The notes beneath the pieces are model-generated. The model saw only the letters and a program-made list of their open reading frames with translations, was not told the DNA's origin and did no database searches. From CAZSDW01 sp964605705 (GTDB lineage: Bacteria; Fidelibacterota; UBA2242), in assembly GCA_964605705.1 (NCBI GenBank), contig CAZSDW010000003.1:1-64000 (forward strand): DNA of 64,000 nucleotides, read 5' to 3'. This document shows positions 52,834 to 61,632 of this stretch, in pieces (the first letter of the stretch is position 1; each line of letters begins with the position of its first letter). Made by a program: the position numbers and the translations under genes.

Positions 52834-53766
52834 ATGGTTGATTTTAAGAACCTTGACGGTTTGGATAAAGTCGCCATCCTCTTTAAGACATTGGGTAATA
52901 ACCTTGCCTTGCAATTGTTTAAAGGGATGTCAAAGGACCAGATCCTGAAAGTCCGCCAACGAATGAATTCAGTCGGCATAATCCCGTTCAAGGTGAAAAA
53001 AGATATTCTGGAAGAGTTCTATTTTAGTTTCATATCCGATAAAATTACACCGGCATCTGAGGAAACCAAAAAACCCTTTGAATTTTTAAATAAATTGACC
53101 GATGAACAGATCATTTACCTGATCGCTACCGAACCTCCCCGGATTATCGCATTAACAATCGCGCAGCTGGAAACCGAACGTCAGGTTCATGTTCTGCAAT
53201 CATTAGATCCGACTGTTCAACCGAGAGTGATGACTGAGATCGGGCAGTTGGGTGACATTCCCCTCGAAGGTGTTGTTAATATTGCGAATGAATTAAAGGA
53301 AAAATCGGCATTTATCCCGCGGGCGTCGGAATTCAACCGCGGCGGCGGTGAAAATCTTGCCGGCATTCTGAGCCAGATGCGTCCAAAAGACGAGAAAAGA
53401 TTTCTGGAACATCTTGAAAAGGAAGCGCCCAATGTCGTCCAGGAGGTCAAGCGGCATTACTTTAGTTTCGACGATCTGCCAAAACTACCGCATGATGTTC
53501 TGGCAGATATTTTAAAATCCGTGGAAGCCTCGGAAGTTGCCTACTCTTTAAAAGGTCAACCCGATGAAATGAAGGAGCTGTTCATTAATTCCCTGCCGCA
53601 GCGAACCCAGATCATTCTCGAGGACGAGATGGAATTGCTGGAAGGACCGCAACCACGACGCAAGGTGGAAGCCGCTCAAAAAATGATCGTCGATAAGGCT
53701 CGGGAGCTTGAAAAAGAGGGTCGTTTCAAACTCGAGGATTTTATGGAAGCCGATTTCATCGAGTAA
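52834..53766 (+). CDS. FliG-like rotor protein
   Basis: A 310-residue cytoplasmic protein matching FliG throughout. An N domain (1-80) suited to FliF binding is followed by an EHPQ-type segment (EPPRIIALTIAQL, about 100-112), a Gly-rich hinge (RGGGENLAGILSQM, 169-182), the MFVF-like YFSFDDL (209-215) and the C-terminal torque helix region (SLKGQPDEMKELF, LPQRT) with charged residues. AAGGAGG at 52818 fixes the start at 52834. In flagella FliG transmits MotA force to FliF. The gene ends the operon just before a strong terminator. Confidence 0.9.
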   Translation: MVDFKNLDGLDKVAILFKTLGNNLALQLFKGMSKDQILKVRQRMNSVGIIPFKVKKDILEEFYFSFISDKITPASEETKKPFEFLNKLTDEQIIYLIATEPPRIIALTIAQLETERQVHVLQSLDPTVQPRVMTEIGQLGDIPLEGVVNIANELKEKSAFIPRASEFNRGGGENLAGILSQMRPKDEKRFLEHLEKEAPNVVQEVKRHYFSFDDLPKLPHDVLADILKSVEASEVAYSLKGQPDEMKELFINSLPQRTQIILEDEMELLEGPQPRRKVEAAQKMIVDKARELEKEGRFKLEDFMEADFIE

Positions 53767-53795
53767 AATAATTGAAATCATTAATCGTATGTATT

Positions 53796-53823
53796 AAAAT
53801 GCCCCGAATAATTGGGGCATTTT
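53796..53823 (+). terminator. Terminator of the motor operon
   Basis: AAAATGCCCC (53796-53805) pairs perfectly with GGGGCATTTT (53814-53823) around an 8-base loop, then TTTT continues. Strong rho-independent terminator 30 bases after the FliG-like gene. Confidence 0.9.
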
Positions 53824-53856
53824 AGTAAAAGTTACCAGAGAAATTCAATCCGGGAT

Positions 53857-55002
53857 ATGAGAATAATAAAAAATCCATTTCTGACATCGCTGACAGTTAT
53901 TCTTCTGATGTCATCAGTATCAGCACAAAGCTATGAAGTACAGGAGGCTAAAGTCCAGGAAGCCCTGTGGATGATGTATGGCAAAACCCATGAAGATGCC
54001 TACAATCTGTTTAAAGAAGTCTGGCACTCCGAGCCTTTTCACCCGTTGGGGCCCTTTGGAACGCTGGCAAATGAATGGATGATGAACCAGGGGAAATACG
54101 GCTATGAATTCGGAAACAAGCAGCTATTAAAAAATATTGATGATGTTCTGATAGAATATCGGAAACAATTGGTCATCGATCCGGACAACACCGAATTCCT
54201 TTACTATATGGGGCTGACAACCGGCTTTCGGGCGCGGGTCCAGTTATCCGAAAAAAACTGGCTGGGTGTCATGATCAGCGGTTACCGGATTATTCGTTAT
54301 TTTAAAACCGCTCTGAAAGAGGATCCTGATAATCCTGACATTCTGATTGCTTTTGGTGTATTCAATTATTATGTCGGTCTCTCTTCGGGTTTTATGAAAA
54401 TTGCTTCGAAAATTCTGCAAATATCGGGTACGAAAGAAGATGGACTTCAACAGATTGCCGAAGCAGCACGTCATGGTCAGTATTCAAGATATGAAGCGCG
54501 AAGTTTGCTGGTGTATATTTATCTCTATTTTGAAGAAGATTATGAGGCGTCCCGATACTGGCTGGATATAATGATTAAAGACTTTCCGGAGAACCTCTAT
54601 CTGAATTATTTAATGGCAGATCTGCTGATTCGCACCGGAAATCCGGCGATTGATCCATATTTGGAAAAAATTAATCAGCACTATCCTGAATTGAAGAAAT
54701 ATACACAGATAGAGTACGATCAGCGATTACAGCTGCTGACAGGTTCAAAGGCATTTCTGGAAGGTGACCTGGAAACCGCCGAACTCAAATTGAGACAATT
54801 TGTCGAGAATTATGATTCGGAAATGGATTATGATCTTGCAAGTGGTCGCCTGCGTCTGGGGATGGTGTACGATTTATTGGGAAACCGGACCGAGGCAATC
54901 AATCAATATCAAAAAGTTATCGAACTTGACAATCGCTCCAGTGCCGTTCTGGAAGCGAAAGTCTATCTCAATACGCCATTTATCAGAGAGAATACCAGGT
55001 AA
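53857..55002 (+). CDS. Exported TPR-like protein
   Basis: A 381-residue protein after the terminator. ATG 53857 gives a signal peptide (about 1-22, ending VSAQ); an in-frame TTG at 53812 lies inside the terminator and is unlikely. TPR-like helix pairs occur across the chain, for example FLYYMGLTTGFRARVQ and the last pair near 330-365 (LASGRLRLGMVYDLLGNRTEA). It lies 41 bases before ispG. No family recognised; a periplasmic scaffold is likely. Confidence 0.75.
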   Translation: MRIIKNPFLTSLTVILLMSSVSAQSYEVQEAKVQEALWMMYGKTHEDAYNLFKEVWHSEPFHPLGPFGTLANEWMMNQGKYGYEFGNKQLLKNIDDVLIEYRKQLVIDPDNTEFLYYMGLTTGFRARVQLSEKNWLGVMISGYRIIRYFKTALKEDPDNPDILIAFGVFNYYVGLSSGFMKIASKILQISGTKEDGLQQIAEAARHGQYSRYEARSLLVYIYLYFEEDYEASRYWLDIMIKDFPENLYLNYLMADLLIRTGNPAIDPYLEKINQHYPELKKYTQIEYDQRLQLLTGSKAFLEGDLETAELKLRQFVENYDSEMDYDLASGRLRLGMVYDLLGNRTEAINQYQKVIELDNRSSAVLEAKVYLNTPFIRENTR

Positions 55003-55043
55003 TTTTTATTGTTAAGTTATCCCCTGGATTGTAATTTGCACTG

Positions 55044-56147
55044 ATGCCTAATTTCGACCGCAAGATAACCCGTATTGTCAATGTCGGAGCTGTGCCGATC
55101 GGTGGTGGATTTCCGATTTCTGTGCAGTCCATGACCACACCACCGACTGCAAATATTGATGCGGTTATTCGACAGATCGAATCACTGGAAGCCGCCGGAT
55201 GTCAGCTTATCCGGGTAACCGTTTCCGGTGCCGATGCTGTAAAGGCACTGCCGATTATTAAAAAACGGATGACGGTCCCGCTAGTCGCGGATATTCACTT
55301 TGACCATCGGCTGGCTCTTCAAGCAATCGATGCCGGGGCGGATAAAATTCGCATTAATCCGGGCAATATCGGCAGTAAGGACAGGGTAAAATTGGTTCTG
55401 GATGCGGCTAAAGCGGCGCATGTGCCAATCCGGATCGGCGTCAATTCGGGCTCTCTCGAAAAAGATTTGCTTGAGAAATATGGACATCCGACGGCTGAAG
55501 CCATGGTCGAAAGTGCTGCCCGCCATATCGATATCTGCCGGGAAAATGACTTTGAAGATGTCATTGTTGCGCTGAAAGCCAGCAATGTCAATTTGATGAT
55601 TGCGGCGAATCGACTATTCTCTGATAAATTTGATAATCCTCTCCATCTGGGTGTCACTGAAGCCGGTCCACCCTGGCAGGGCACGATCAAATCGGCAATC
55701 GGCATCGGGACATTATTATCTGAAGGAATTGGTGATACGATCCGGGTTTCCCTGACCGATGATCCGGTCAGGGAAGTTCAGACCGGTTTCGAAATTCTGA
55801 AATCGCTGGATTTGATCAAAAAAGGCGTTACGATTATTTCCTGCCCGACCTGCGGACGTGCCGATGTCGATATCATCGGAATTGTGAAAGACCTGGAAGC
55901 GCAGGTTCGGAATGTCCGGAAACCGATGACAGTTGCTGTGATGGGTTGCGCCGTCAATGGACCTGGTGAAGCCCGGGAAGCCGATCTGGGAGTCGCTGGA
56001 GGTAAAAAGAATTTTCTGTTTTTCAAAAAGGGAACTGTGATTGAAAAAATTCCGGAGTCGCAAGTAGTCAATCGACTTCTGGAAGAGATAGAGAAACTTT
56101 CGGAATCGGATTCTATGTCCGAATCGAACGAGGAGATGCCATCATGA
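55044..56147 (+). CDS. ispG: 4-hydroxy-3-methylbut-2-enyl diphosphate synthase IspG
   Basis: A 367-residue Fe-S enzyme of the MEP isoprenoid pathway. The N-terminal TIM barrel opens VGAVPIGGGFPISVQSM and contains DIHFDHRLA and RINPGNIG. The C-terminal domain has the cluster ligands in SCPTCGR and GCAVNGPGEA, plus the later Glu. Length matches the short bacterial form. It overlaps the next gene by 4 bases (ATGA). Confidence 0.97.
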   Translation: MPNFDRKITRIVNVGAVPIGGGFPISVQSMTTPPTANIDAVIRQIESLEAAGCQLIRVTVSGADAVKALPIIKKRMTVPLVADIHFDHRLALQAIDAGADKIRINPGNIGSKDRVKLVLDAAKAAHVPIRIGVNSGSLEKDLLEKYGHPTAEAMVESAARHIDICRENDFEDVIVALKASNVNLMIAANRLFSDKFDNPLHLGVTEAGPPWQGTIKSAIGIGTLLSEGIGDTIRVSLTDDPVREVQTGFEILKSLDLIKKGVTIISCPTCGRADVDIIGIVKDLEAQVRNVRKPMTVAVMGCAVNGPGEAREADLGVAGGKKNFLFFKKGTVIEKIPESQVVNRLLEEIEKLSESDSMSESNEEMPS

Positions 56148-56587
56148 AAAAAGCTATTATCGTTTTATTAGGAATGATCATTATGACTGCCAGCTGGGCG
56201 CAGAACCTTACTCAAAATAAGAATTTCGATTATACGGATTATGGTCAAATGATTTACTGGAGAGCGATGAATCTGGAAGAAAAGAAGGTTTTTCTGCATG
56301 CCTATCTCTATCGCACCCATGAGATTTCCAAGGAAATGCGTCAGAGCCGCAAACTGAAAAGTTCAGCAAATCGCTATGTCAGTGAAATTGCAGATCCGGT
56401 TTATAAAATTTTCCGTGATCTTGATGAAAAACAAAAAAGTGATTTGATTTTTTGGATCGACACTTTTTACCAGCGTGAGTTCAATCGGGAAGAGAGTTTT
56501 ATCAATGCCCTTGATTACGCCTCAAAAAAATTGAAATCCAGTGATAAAACCATGAATGATGTCTATAAAAGTACCTATCCTCAATAG
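56144..56587 (+). CDS. Small exported protein of unknown function
   Basis: A 147-residue protein with a signal peptide (about 1-20, ending SWAQ) and an all-helical, highly charged mature part (MNLEEKKVFLHAYLYRTHEI, LDEKQKSDLIFWIDTFYQRE). It overlaps ispG by 4 bases and precedes the acyltransferase by 42. A small helical periplasmic protein; no family recognised. Confidence 0.65.
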   Translation: MKKAIIVLLGMIIMTASWAQNLTQNKNFDYTDYGQMIYWRAMNLEEKKVFLHAYLYRTHEISKEMRQSRKLKSSANRYVSEIADPVYKIFRDLDEKQKSDLIFWIDTFYQREFNREESFINALDYASKKLKSSDKTMNDVYKSTYPQ

Positions 56588-56629
56588 ATCAATTTAATAT
56601 GACCTGCCCCTAACAGGGCGTTTTATCCC

Positions 56630-57559
56630 ATGAAACATTCCAGAATGACGCCCAAGTTTTTCATTGAATTCCATCTGTTATCCTGCCTGAACCGCCTGCT
56701 CCCAAAATTAAGTCATCTCCAGCGACGCCAGTTTGCCACGATACTGGGCTGTCTGATGGATCAGGTATTTCCCTATCGTAAAAAAGTCGTGATGTCTAAT
56801 CTGGCGAAAGCCTTTCCCGAGAAATCTTCGCGGTGGCGTAAAAAAATCAGTGGGAAAGCCTATAAGTATTTTGCTCGAATCTATTTTGATATTTTCGCGG
56901 GTTACCGGTTGAGTAATGCCCGCCTGGATCAGATGATTCATTCGGAAAATTCCGAAATAATTGATCGTGCAATCAGTGAAAACAGAGGAGTCATTATTGT
57001 ATTGTTTCACTTTGGCAACTGGGAACTGATTGCCGACTGGTTAGCCCGGAAAGGCTATTCGATTGCCGGGGTTGCCACTCCCCAATATAATTCCTTTACA
57101 GATAAATTGGTAAACGATACCCGTACCCGCAATGGTCTCCGGATATTACCGAAAGGAAAACGCAATACCGTCAGGATATTCAGATACCTGAAACAGAATC
57201 ATCTACTGTATATGGTTTCCGATCAGCATGCCGGTGGTCAGGGTACCTGGGTGAAGTTTTTTAATCAGTGGTCTTCCAGTTTTCAGGGACCGATTATGTT
57301 TGCACTCCGAAAAAAATGCCCGGTCATTCTTGCCACTTGTCTATTCAACGAGGATGGAAAATACGATCTTCACTTTGACCGGTTTTCCATGAAAACGCCG
57401 GAAAATTTATCGGATGAATCAAAAATTCGATATCTGGTTCAATCCTATACGAATTATTTTGAAGAAAAAATCCGGCAGCATCCGGAACAGTATTACTGGT
57501 TTCACCGCCGCTGGAAAAAGATACCGCCGGCAGTTTTAAAAGAATTGGAACAGACGTGA
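56630..57559 (+). CDS. LpxL/HtrB-type lipid A acyltransferase family protein
   Basis: A 309-residue acyltransferase of the LpxL/MsbB group. The catalytic motif HFGNWE (His near 125) matches HX4(D/E), followed by LPKGKRNTVRIFRYLK, MVSDQHAGGQGTWVKFF and the end YYWFHRRWK, as in lipid A late acyltransferases. One N-terminal membrane-associated segment is present. It likely adds secondary acyl chains to lipid A, in keeping with the Kdo genes, but could act on another glycolipid. The last 4 bases overlap the next gene (GTGA). Confidence 0.92.
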   Translation: MKHSRMTPKFFIEFHLLSCLNRLLPKLSHLQRRQFATILGCLMDQVFPYRKKVVMSNLAKAFPEKSSRWRKKISGKAYKYFARIYFDIFAGYRLSNARLDQMIHSENSEIIDRAISENRGVIIVLFHFGNWELIADWLARKGYSIAGVATPQYNSFTDKLVNDTRTRNGLRILPKGKRNTVRIFRYLKQNHLLYMVSDQHAGGQGTWVKFFNQWSSSFQGPIMFALRKKCPVILATCLFNEDGKYDLHFDRFSMKTPENLSDESKIRYLVQSYTNYFEEKIRQHPEQYYWFHRRWKKIPPAVLKELEQT

Positions 57560-58194
57560 AACCAGAGATCATTCATCTGAATCGGTTTACCCAGACGGAG
57601 CAGTCATTGCTCTTTGAATTGCTGAATGCCGGCGAAGTCATCGCCTATCCCACCGATACGATTTATGGGCTGGGTGTGGATATTTATAATCCGGCAGCTG
57701 TGGCAAAATTGCAACATCTTAAAGGGCGGGAAAGTCGGAAACCTTTCAGCGTTTTGTATCCCAGTGTCAATAAATTATTGGCTGAGTTTGATCACCTGAC
57801 TCAATTTCAGAAAATGGCTGTCCGAAGACTAATGCCCGGTATGGTTACTTTATTACTGCCGGTCGAAAAGGAGCATCAGTTTCCAGCGCCCTTTGTCAGC
57901 GCCGGACTTATCGGAGTTCGGGTTGTCGATTTACCGGAATTGAACCGGTTACTGGCGATTTATCCTCATCCGATTTCAAGTACCAGCATCAATCCGGCAG
58001 GTGCAAAACCGGCAACTTCTGTCGCTGAAATAGAACGCTACTTTGGATTCGAAATACCATTAATTATTGATAATGGAAATACCGATAGCGGTCAGTCTTC
58101 AACGATTATAAAAATAACCGGCAATACCTGGGAAATAATCCGGGAAGGCGCGGTTTCCAAAACTCAGGTTGAAGAATGCCTGGGAAGTCATTAA
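57556..58194 (+). CDS. L-threonylcarbamoyladenylate synthase (TsaC/Sua5 family)
   Basis: A 212-residue YrdC-fold enzyme of tRNA t6A synthesis. Motifs: YPTDTIYGLGVDI near 33-45, KGRESRKPFSVLY, MPGMVTLLLP and the ISSTSIN stretch. It uses threonine, bicarbonate and ATP. The Sua5 C-terminal extension is absent, so it is the TsaC-type short form. The start is GTG 57556 overlapping the previous stop. YciO-like paralogues are the alternative. Confidence 0.9.
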   Translation: MKPEIIHLNRFTQTEQSLLFELLNAGEVIAYPTDTIYGLGVDIYNPAAVAKLQHLKGRESRKPFSVLYPSVNKLLAEFDHLTQFQKMAVRRLMPGMVTLLLPVEKEHQFPAPFVSAGLIGVRVVDLPELNRLLAIYPHPISSTSINPAGAKPATSVAEIERYFGFEIPLIIDNGNTDSGQSSTIIKITGNTWEIIREGAVSKTQVEECLGSH

Positions 58195-58218
58195 ATTGCA
58201 TTTTAGCAGGTTTTAAGT

Positions 58219-59622
58219 ATGAAAAACTCACCTACGCTTTCGTTTAAATATTTGCCGTCGGTGCAACAGGTCATTGAGCAGTTTGACGACTTCCATATTA
58301 AAACCGGGTTTTTAGCAGAAATTATCCGGGCTGCCCTGGACGACACGCGCTCTCAAATTGAGCGGGGGAAATTGAGCTTATCATCCCGGAAACAGGCGCT
58401 GGCGATTATCCAAGAACAGGTGAATCGGACGGTTCAAACTCTGACCGAAACACCGCTGAAACGGGTGGTCAACGCGACCGGTGTGGTGCTGCACACCGGC
58501 TTGGGACGAGCGCCGCTGGGTGAACGGGCATTCCAATTTTTATCGAATCTGGGTTCCGGTTACCTGAATCTCGAATTCAATCTGGAAAACGGTAAACGCG
58601 GAGAGCGCCTTGACCTGACCGATCGTTATCTGCAGTTACTGACCGGCGCAGAAAGTTCCGCAGTGGTGAATAACAACGCAGCTGCAGTCATGATTGCCCT
58701 GAACAGCCTTGCCAACCGCAAAGAGGTGATCGTATCCCGGGGTGAACTGATCGAAATCGGCGGATCATTTCGCCTACCTGATGTAATGAAAAAGAGTGGC
58801 GCAAAGATGGTCGAGATCGGTACAACAAACCGGACTCATATCAGTGATTATGAAAATGCGATTACTCCCAGAACCGGCGCAATTCTGATTGCCCATACCT
58901 CCAATTACCGGGTGCAGGGATTCACCGAGAAACCCGCTGAATCGGAAATCGTGGAATTGGCGCATCGACAGGGAATCCCGGTGATATTTGATTTGGGCAG
59001 TGGTGCTTTGATTGCGACCGATACATTGGGATTACCATACGAACCAATTGTTTCAGAAGTCGTTGCAGCAGGAGCGGATATTGTATCTTTCAGTGGTGAT
59101 AAATTACTGGGTGGTTCCCAGGCGGGATTGATTGTCGGAAAATCCGGATACATCAATAAAATTCGTAAAAATCCACTGATGCGGGTAGTCCGTTGCGATA
59201 AAATAATTCTCAGCCTGCTGGTCTATACTCTTAGTCATTATATATTGGAGGATGATATTTCCCGGATTCAAACCTATGAATTTCTGACACGCAACCGGGA
59301 TAAACTCCAACGAATGGCGCAGCAGATTATTGATAATATTTCAAAGAGTATCGGTCAGGGAATAGAGCTTGAAATTTGTGATACATTGACGGAAGCCGGC
59401 AGCGGATCAATGCCGACGGAAACGATTCCCAGTGTTGCCTTGCGAATCCACAGCGAAAAAGTATCCGAAGAGAAACTGGCAAAATTATTTCGTCAGCAGG
59501 ACCCGCCGGTAATCGGATACCTGAATAACGGTCAATTTTACCTCGATCTGAAAGCAGTAGCGGAAAAGGAAATCCCCTTCATCGAAAATGCAATTGTCAA
59601 GGTTGCATCACTAATTAAGTAA
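58219..59622 (+). CDS. selA: L-seryl-tRNA(Sec) selenium transferase SelA
   Basis: A 467-residue PLP enzyme that converts seryl-tRNA(Sec) to selenocysteinyl-tRNA(Sec). The N-terminal tRNA-binding part is followed by VVNATGVVLHTGLGRAPL, SGYLNLEFNLENGKRG, the substrate stretch VVNNNAAAVM and the PLP lysine in SFSGDKLLGG. Length is typical. It is followed 16 bases later by selB, so selenoprotein synthesis is expected in this organism. selC, selD and a selenoprotein gene are not seen in the window. Confidence 0.97.
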   Translation: MKNSPTLSFKYLPSVQQVIEQFDDFHIKTGFLAEIIRAALDDTRSQIERGKLSLSSRKQALAIIQEQVNRTVQTLTETPLKRVVNATGVVLHTGLGRAPLGERAFQFLSNLGSGYLNLEFNLENGKRGERLDLTDRYLQLLTGAESSAVVNNNAAAVMIALNSLANRKEVIVSRGELIEIGGSFRLPDVMKKSGAKMVEIGTTNRTHISDYENAITPRTGAILIAHTSNYRVQGFTEKPAESEIVELAHRQGIPVIFDLGSGALIATDTLGLPYEPIVSEVVAAGADIVSFSGDKLLGGSQAGLIVGKSGYINKIRKNPLMRVVRCDKIILSLLVYTLSHYILEDDISRIQTYEFLTRNRDKLQRMAQQIIDNISKSIGQGIELEICDTLTEAGSGSMPTETIPSVALRIHSEKVSEEKLAKLFRQQDPPVIGYLNNGQFYLDLKAVAEKEIPFIENAIVKVASLIK

Positions 59623-59638
59623 ACCAGGAATAAGACTT

Positions 59639-61522
59639 ATGCGTCCTGTCATAATTGGGACAGCCGGACATATCGATCATGGAAAATCGGCGCTGATTCA
59701 AGCCCTGACCGGGACCGACCCCGATCGCCTTGCGGAAGAAAAACAACGCGGTATGACCATCGATATCGGTTTTGCGTTCATGACGGAAAATATCGCCTTC
59801 ATCGATGTACCGGGACATGAGCGGTTTGTAAAGAATATGGTCACAGGTGCCAGCACGATCACCACAGCTATGCTGGTCATTGCGGCGGATGATGGTATCA
59901 TGCCGCAGACTCGTGAACATTTCGATATCCTGAGACTACTGAAGATTCCCAATGGTCTTATCGTAATTACAAAAATCGATCTTGTGGAAAAGGACTGGAT
60001 CGATCTGGTTGAGGAAGAGATTCGGGAGTTTGTAAAAGGCAGTTTTCTCGAAAATGCTCCGATGTTTCGGGTGTCTTCAGTTCGGCAAACCGGCATTGTC
60101 GATTTGAAAAATTATCTGCTCAAATTACCGGAAAAACTTCCGGTTTTATATTCACAATCGCTGCTCTTTCGTCTGCCGGTTGACCGGGTGTTTGCGGCAA
60201 AAGGACACGGAACGGTGGTGACCGGCTCGGTCATCAGCGGTCAGCTGCGGCTTGCTGATGAGCTGGAATTACTGCCATCGGGTAAGCGGGTAAAAGTTCG
60301 GGGAATCCAATCCCATAATCAGTCGGTAACAGACATTACAGAGGGACATCGGGCAGCCATTAATCTGCTGGGAGTTGAGTATCGGCAATTGGATCGTGGT
60401 GATCTGCTGGCGACGCCGGGCTATTTCAAAGCGTCGAAAATAATCAGTTGTTCAATCACTCTATTACCATCAGCAGGAATGTTGAAATATAATGCCCGGG
60501 TTCGGGTACATATCGGCACCGGAGAGTACCTTGCCAGGATTCGTTTAATCGGCAGAGATATGTTAAATCCGGGAGAAACAGCGATTGCCCAGCTGGTTTT
60601 TGATGAACCTGTGGCGCTTGGCTTCCGGGACCGTTTTATCATCCGGCAATATTCACCGATGCTGACAATCGGTGGCGGTGAAGTCCTGGAAATACAGGCA
60701 AAACCGCTCCGGAAAAAGGAAGTGCGGGCTGGTGAAATCCTTGCCCAGCGGACTAACCGGCAATTGCCGGAACTCGTTCAACATCATCTGGAAATGAATG
60801 CTTCGTTTTTGTTTAATGAGCATGAGCTGGCAGTTATGTTTTCCAGCTCCGGTGATCGGATTCGGAGAATTTTAGATGAATTGATAAATGCCGGAAAAAT
60901 AGTCCGAATCGAAAAACAGTTTAATGCCAGCAAAGAGCATCACCAACTGAAACAGTCTATTCTTGAGCAAATTCAGCGCTTTCACCAGCAGAAACCACTG
61001 TCCGCCGGGATGCCACGGGCGGAAATTTTTGACAAACTGAAAATATCGATTATCCTTGGTAATTACCTGATGGAGCAACTCAGCGCTGCCGGGAAGATAA
61101 AAATTACCGTTGATAAGGTCGCTCTCTTGGATTTTCGCCTGGAATTTTCAGATACTCAACGCCAGTTTATTGACGAACTCGAAACCACTTTGCGACAGAC
61201 AGAATTCAATCCCATTGACTTGAAAGGTATTCATCAGCTGTCACCATTATCTGAAAAAGATACGCAGTTGCTACTTGCGTATCTGCTGGATGAAGGTCGG
61301 ATTGTCCAGATTGACCGGGATAAATTTCTGCATACAGATGTGATTCAAAACGGAGAAGCGCGGATTCGGGAGTATCTTGCGAAAAAGCTATCAGCAACGG
61401 TTAGTGAATTGAAAGAGGTACTGAACACCAGCCGCAAATGGGCGATCCCTATTCTCAATTACTACGATAAAATCGGACTCACGAGCAGACACGGTGATCT
61501 TCGTGAATTAAATAAAGGATAA
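59639..61522 (+). CDS. selB: Selenocysteine-specific elongation factor SelB
   Basis: A 627-residue GTPase. G1 is GHIDHGKSALI (about 9-19), G3 DVPGHERF, G4 TKID; domains II and III follow, then winged-helix repeats from about 390 to the end that bind the mRNA SECIS hairpin. It brings Sec-tRNA to recoded UGA codons. Length and domain order match bacterial SelB. It forms a pair with selA. Confidence 0.97.
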   Translation: MRPVIIGTAGHIDHGKSALIQALTGTDPDRLAEEKQRGMTIDIGFAFMTENIAFIDVPGHERFVKNMVTGASTITTAMLVIAADDGIMPQTREHFDILRLLKIPNGLIVITKIDLVEKDWIDLVEEEIREFVKGSFLENAPMFRVSSVRQTGIVDLKNYLLKLPEKLPVLYSQSLLFRLPVDRVFAAKGHGTVVTGSVISGQLRLADELELLPSGKRVKVRGIQSHNQSVTDITEGHRAAINLLGVEYRQLDRGDLLATPGYFKASKIISCSITLLPSAGMLKYNARVRVHIGTGEYLARIRLIGRDMLNPGETAIAQLVFDEPVALGFRDRFIIRQYSPMLTIGGGEVLEIQAKPLRKKEVRAGEILAQRTNRQLPELVQHHLEMNASFLFNEHELAVMFSSSGDRIRRILDELINAGKIVRIEKQFNASKEHHQLKQSILEQIQRFHQQKPLSAGMPRAEIFDKLKISIILGNYLMEQLSAAGKIKITVDKVALLDFRLEFSDTQRQFIDELETTLRQTEFNPIDLKGIHQLSPLSEKDTQLLLAYLLDEGRIVQIDRDKFLHTDVIQNGEARIREYLAKKLSATVSELKEVLNTSRKWAIPILNYYDKIGLTSRHGDLRELNKG

Positions 61523-61563
61523 ACATTAGCACTATTTACCAACTGACCAAATTAATAGGAATT

Positions 61564-61593
61564 CTGTCAATTGCTTGAGAATATTGATATAAT
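61564..61593 (+). promoter_or_regulatory. Candidate promoter for mutS
   Basis: TATAAT (61588-61593) with CTGTCA 18 bases upstream (4/6 to TTGACA), 39 bases before the mutS ATG. The -35 is weak. Confidence 0.35.
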
Positions 61594-61632
61594 ATTTTAT
61601 ACTTCTGAACGATTCTGTATATTTAGAGCCGG

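Noticed and set aside
53812..53856. TTG start for the 53857 TPR gene
   Set aside because: It lies inside the terminator stem; the ATG at 53857 gives a clean signal peptide.
58219..61522. In-frame UGA recoding within the window
   Set aside because: No gene had a UGA flanked by coding text with a plausible hairpin after it; the 4155 TGA is better explained by a frameshift.
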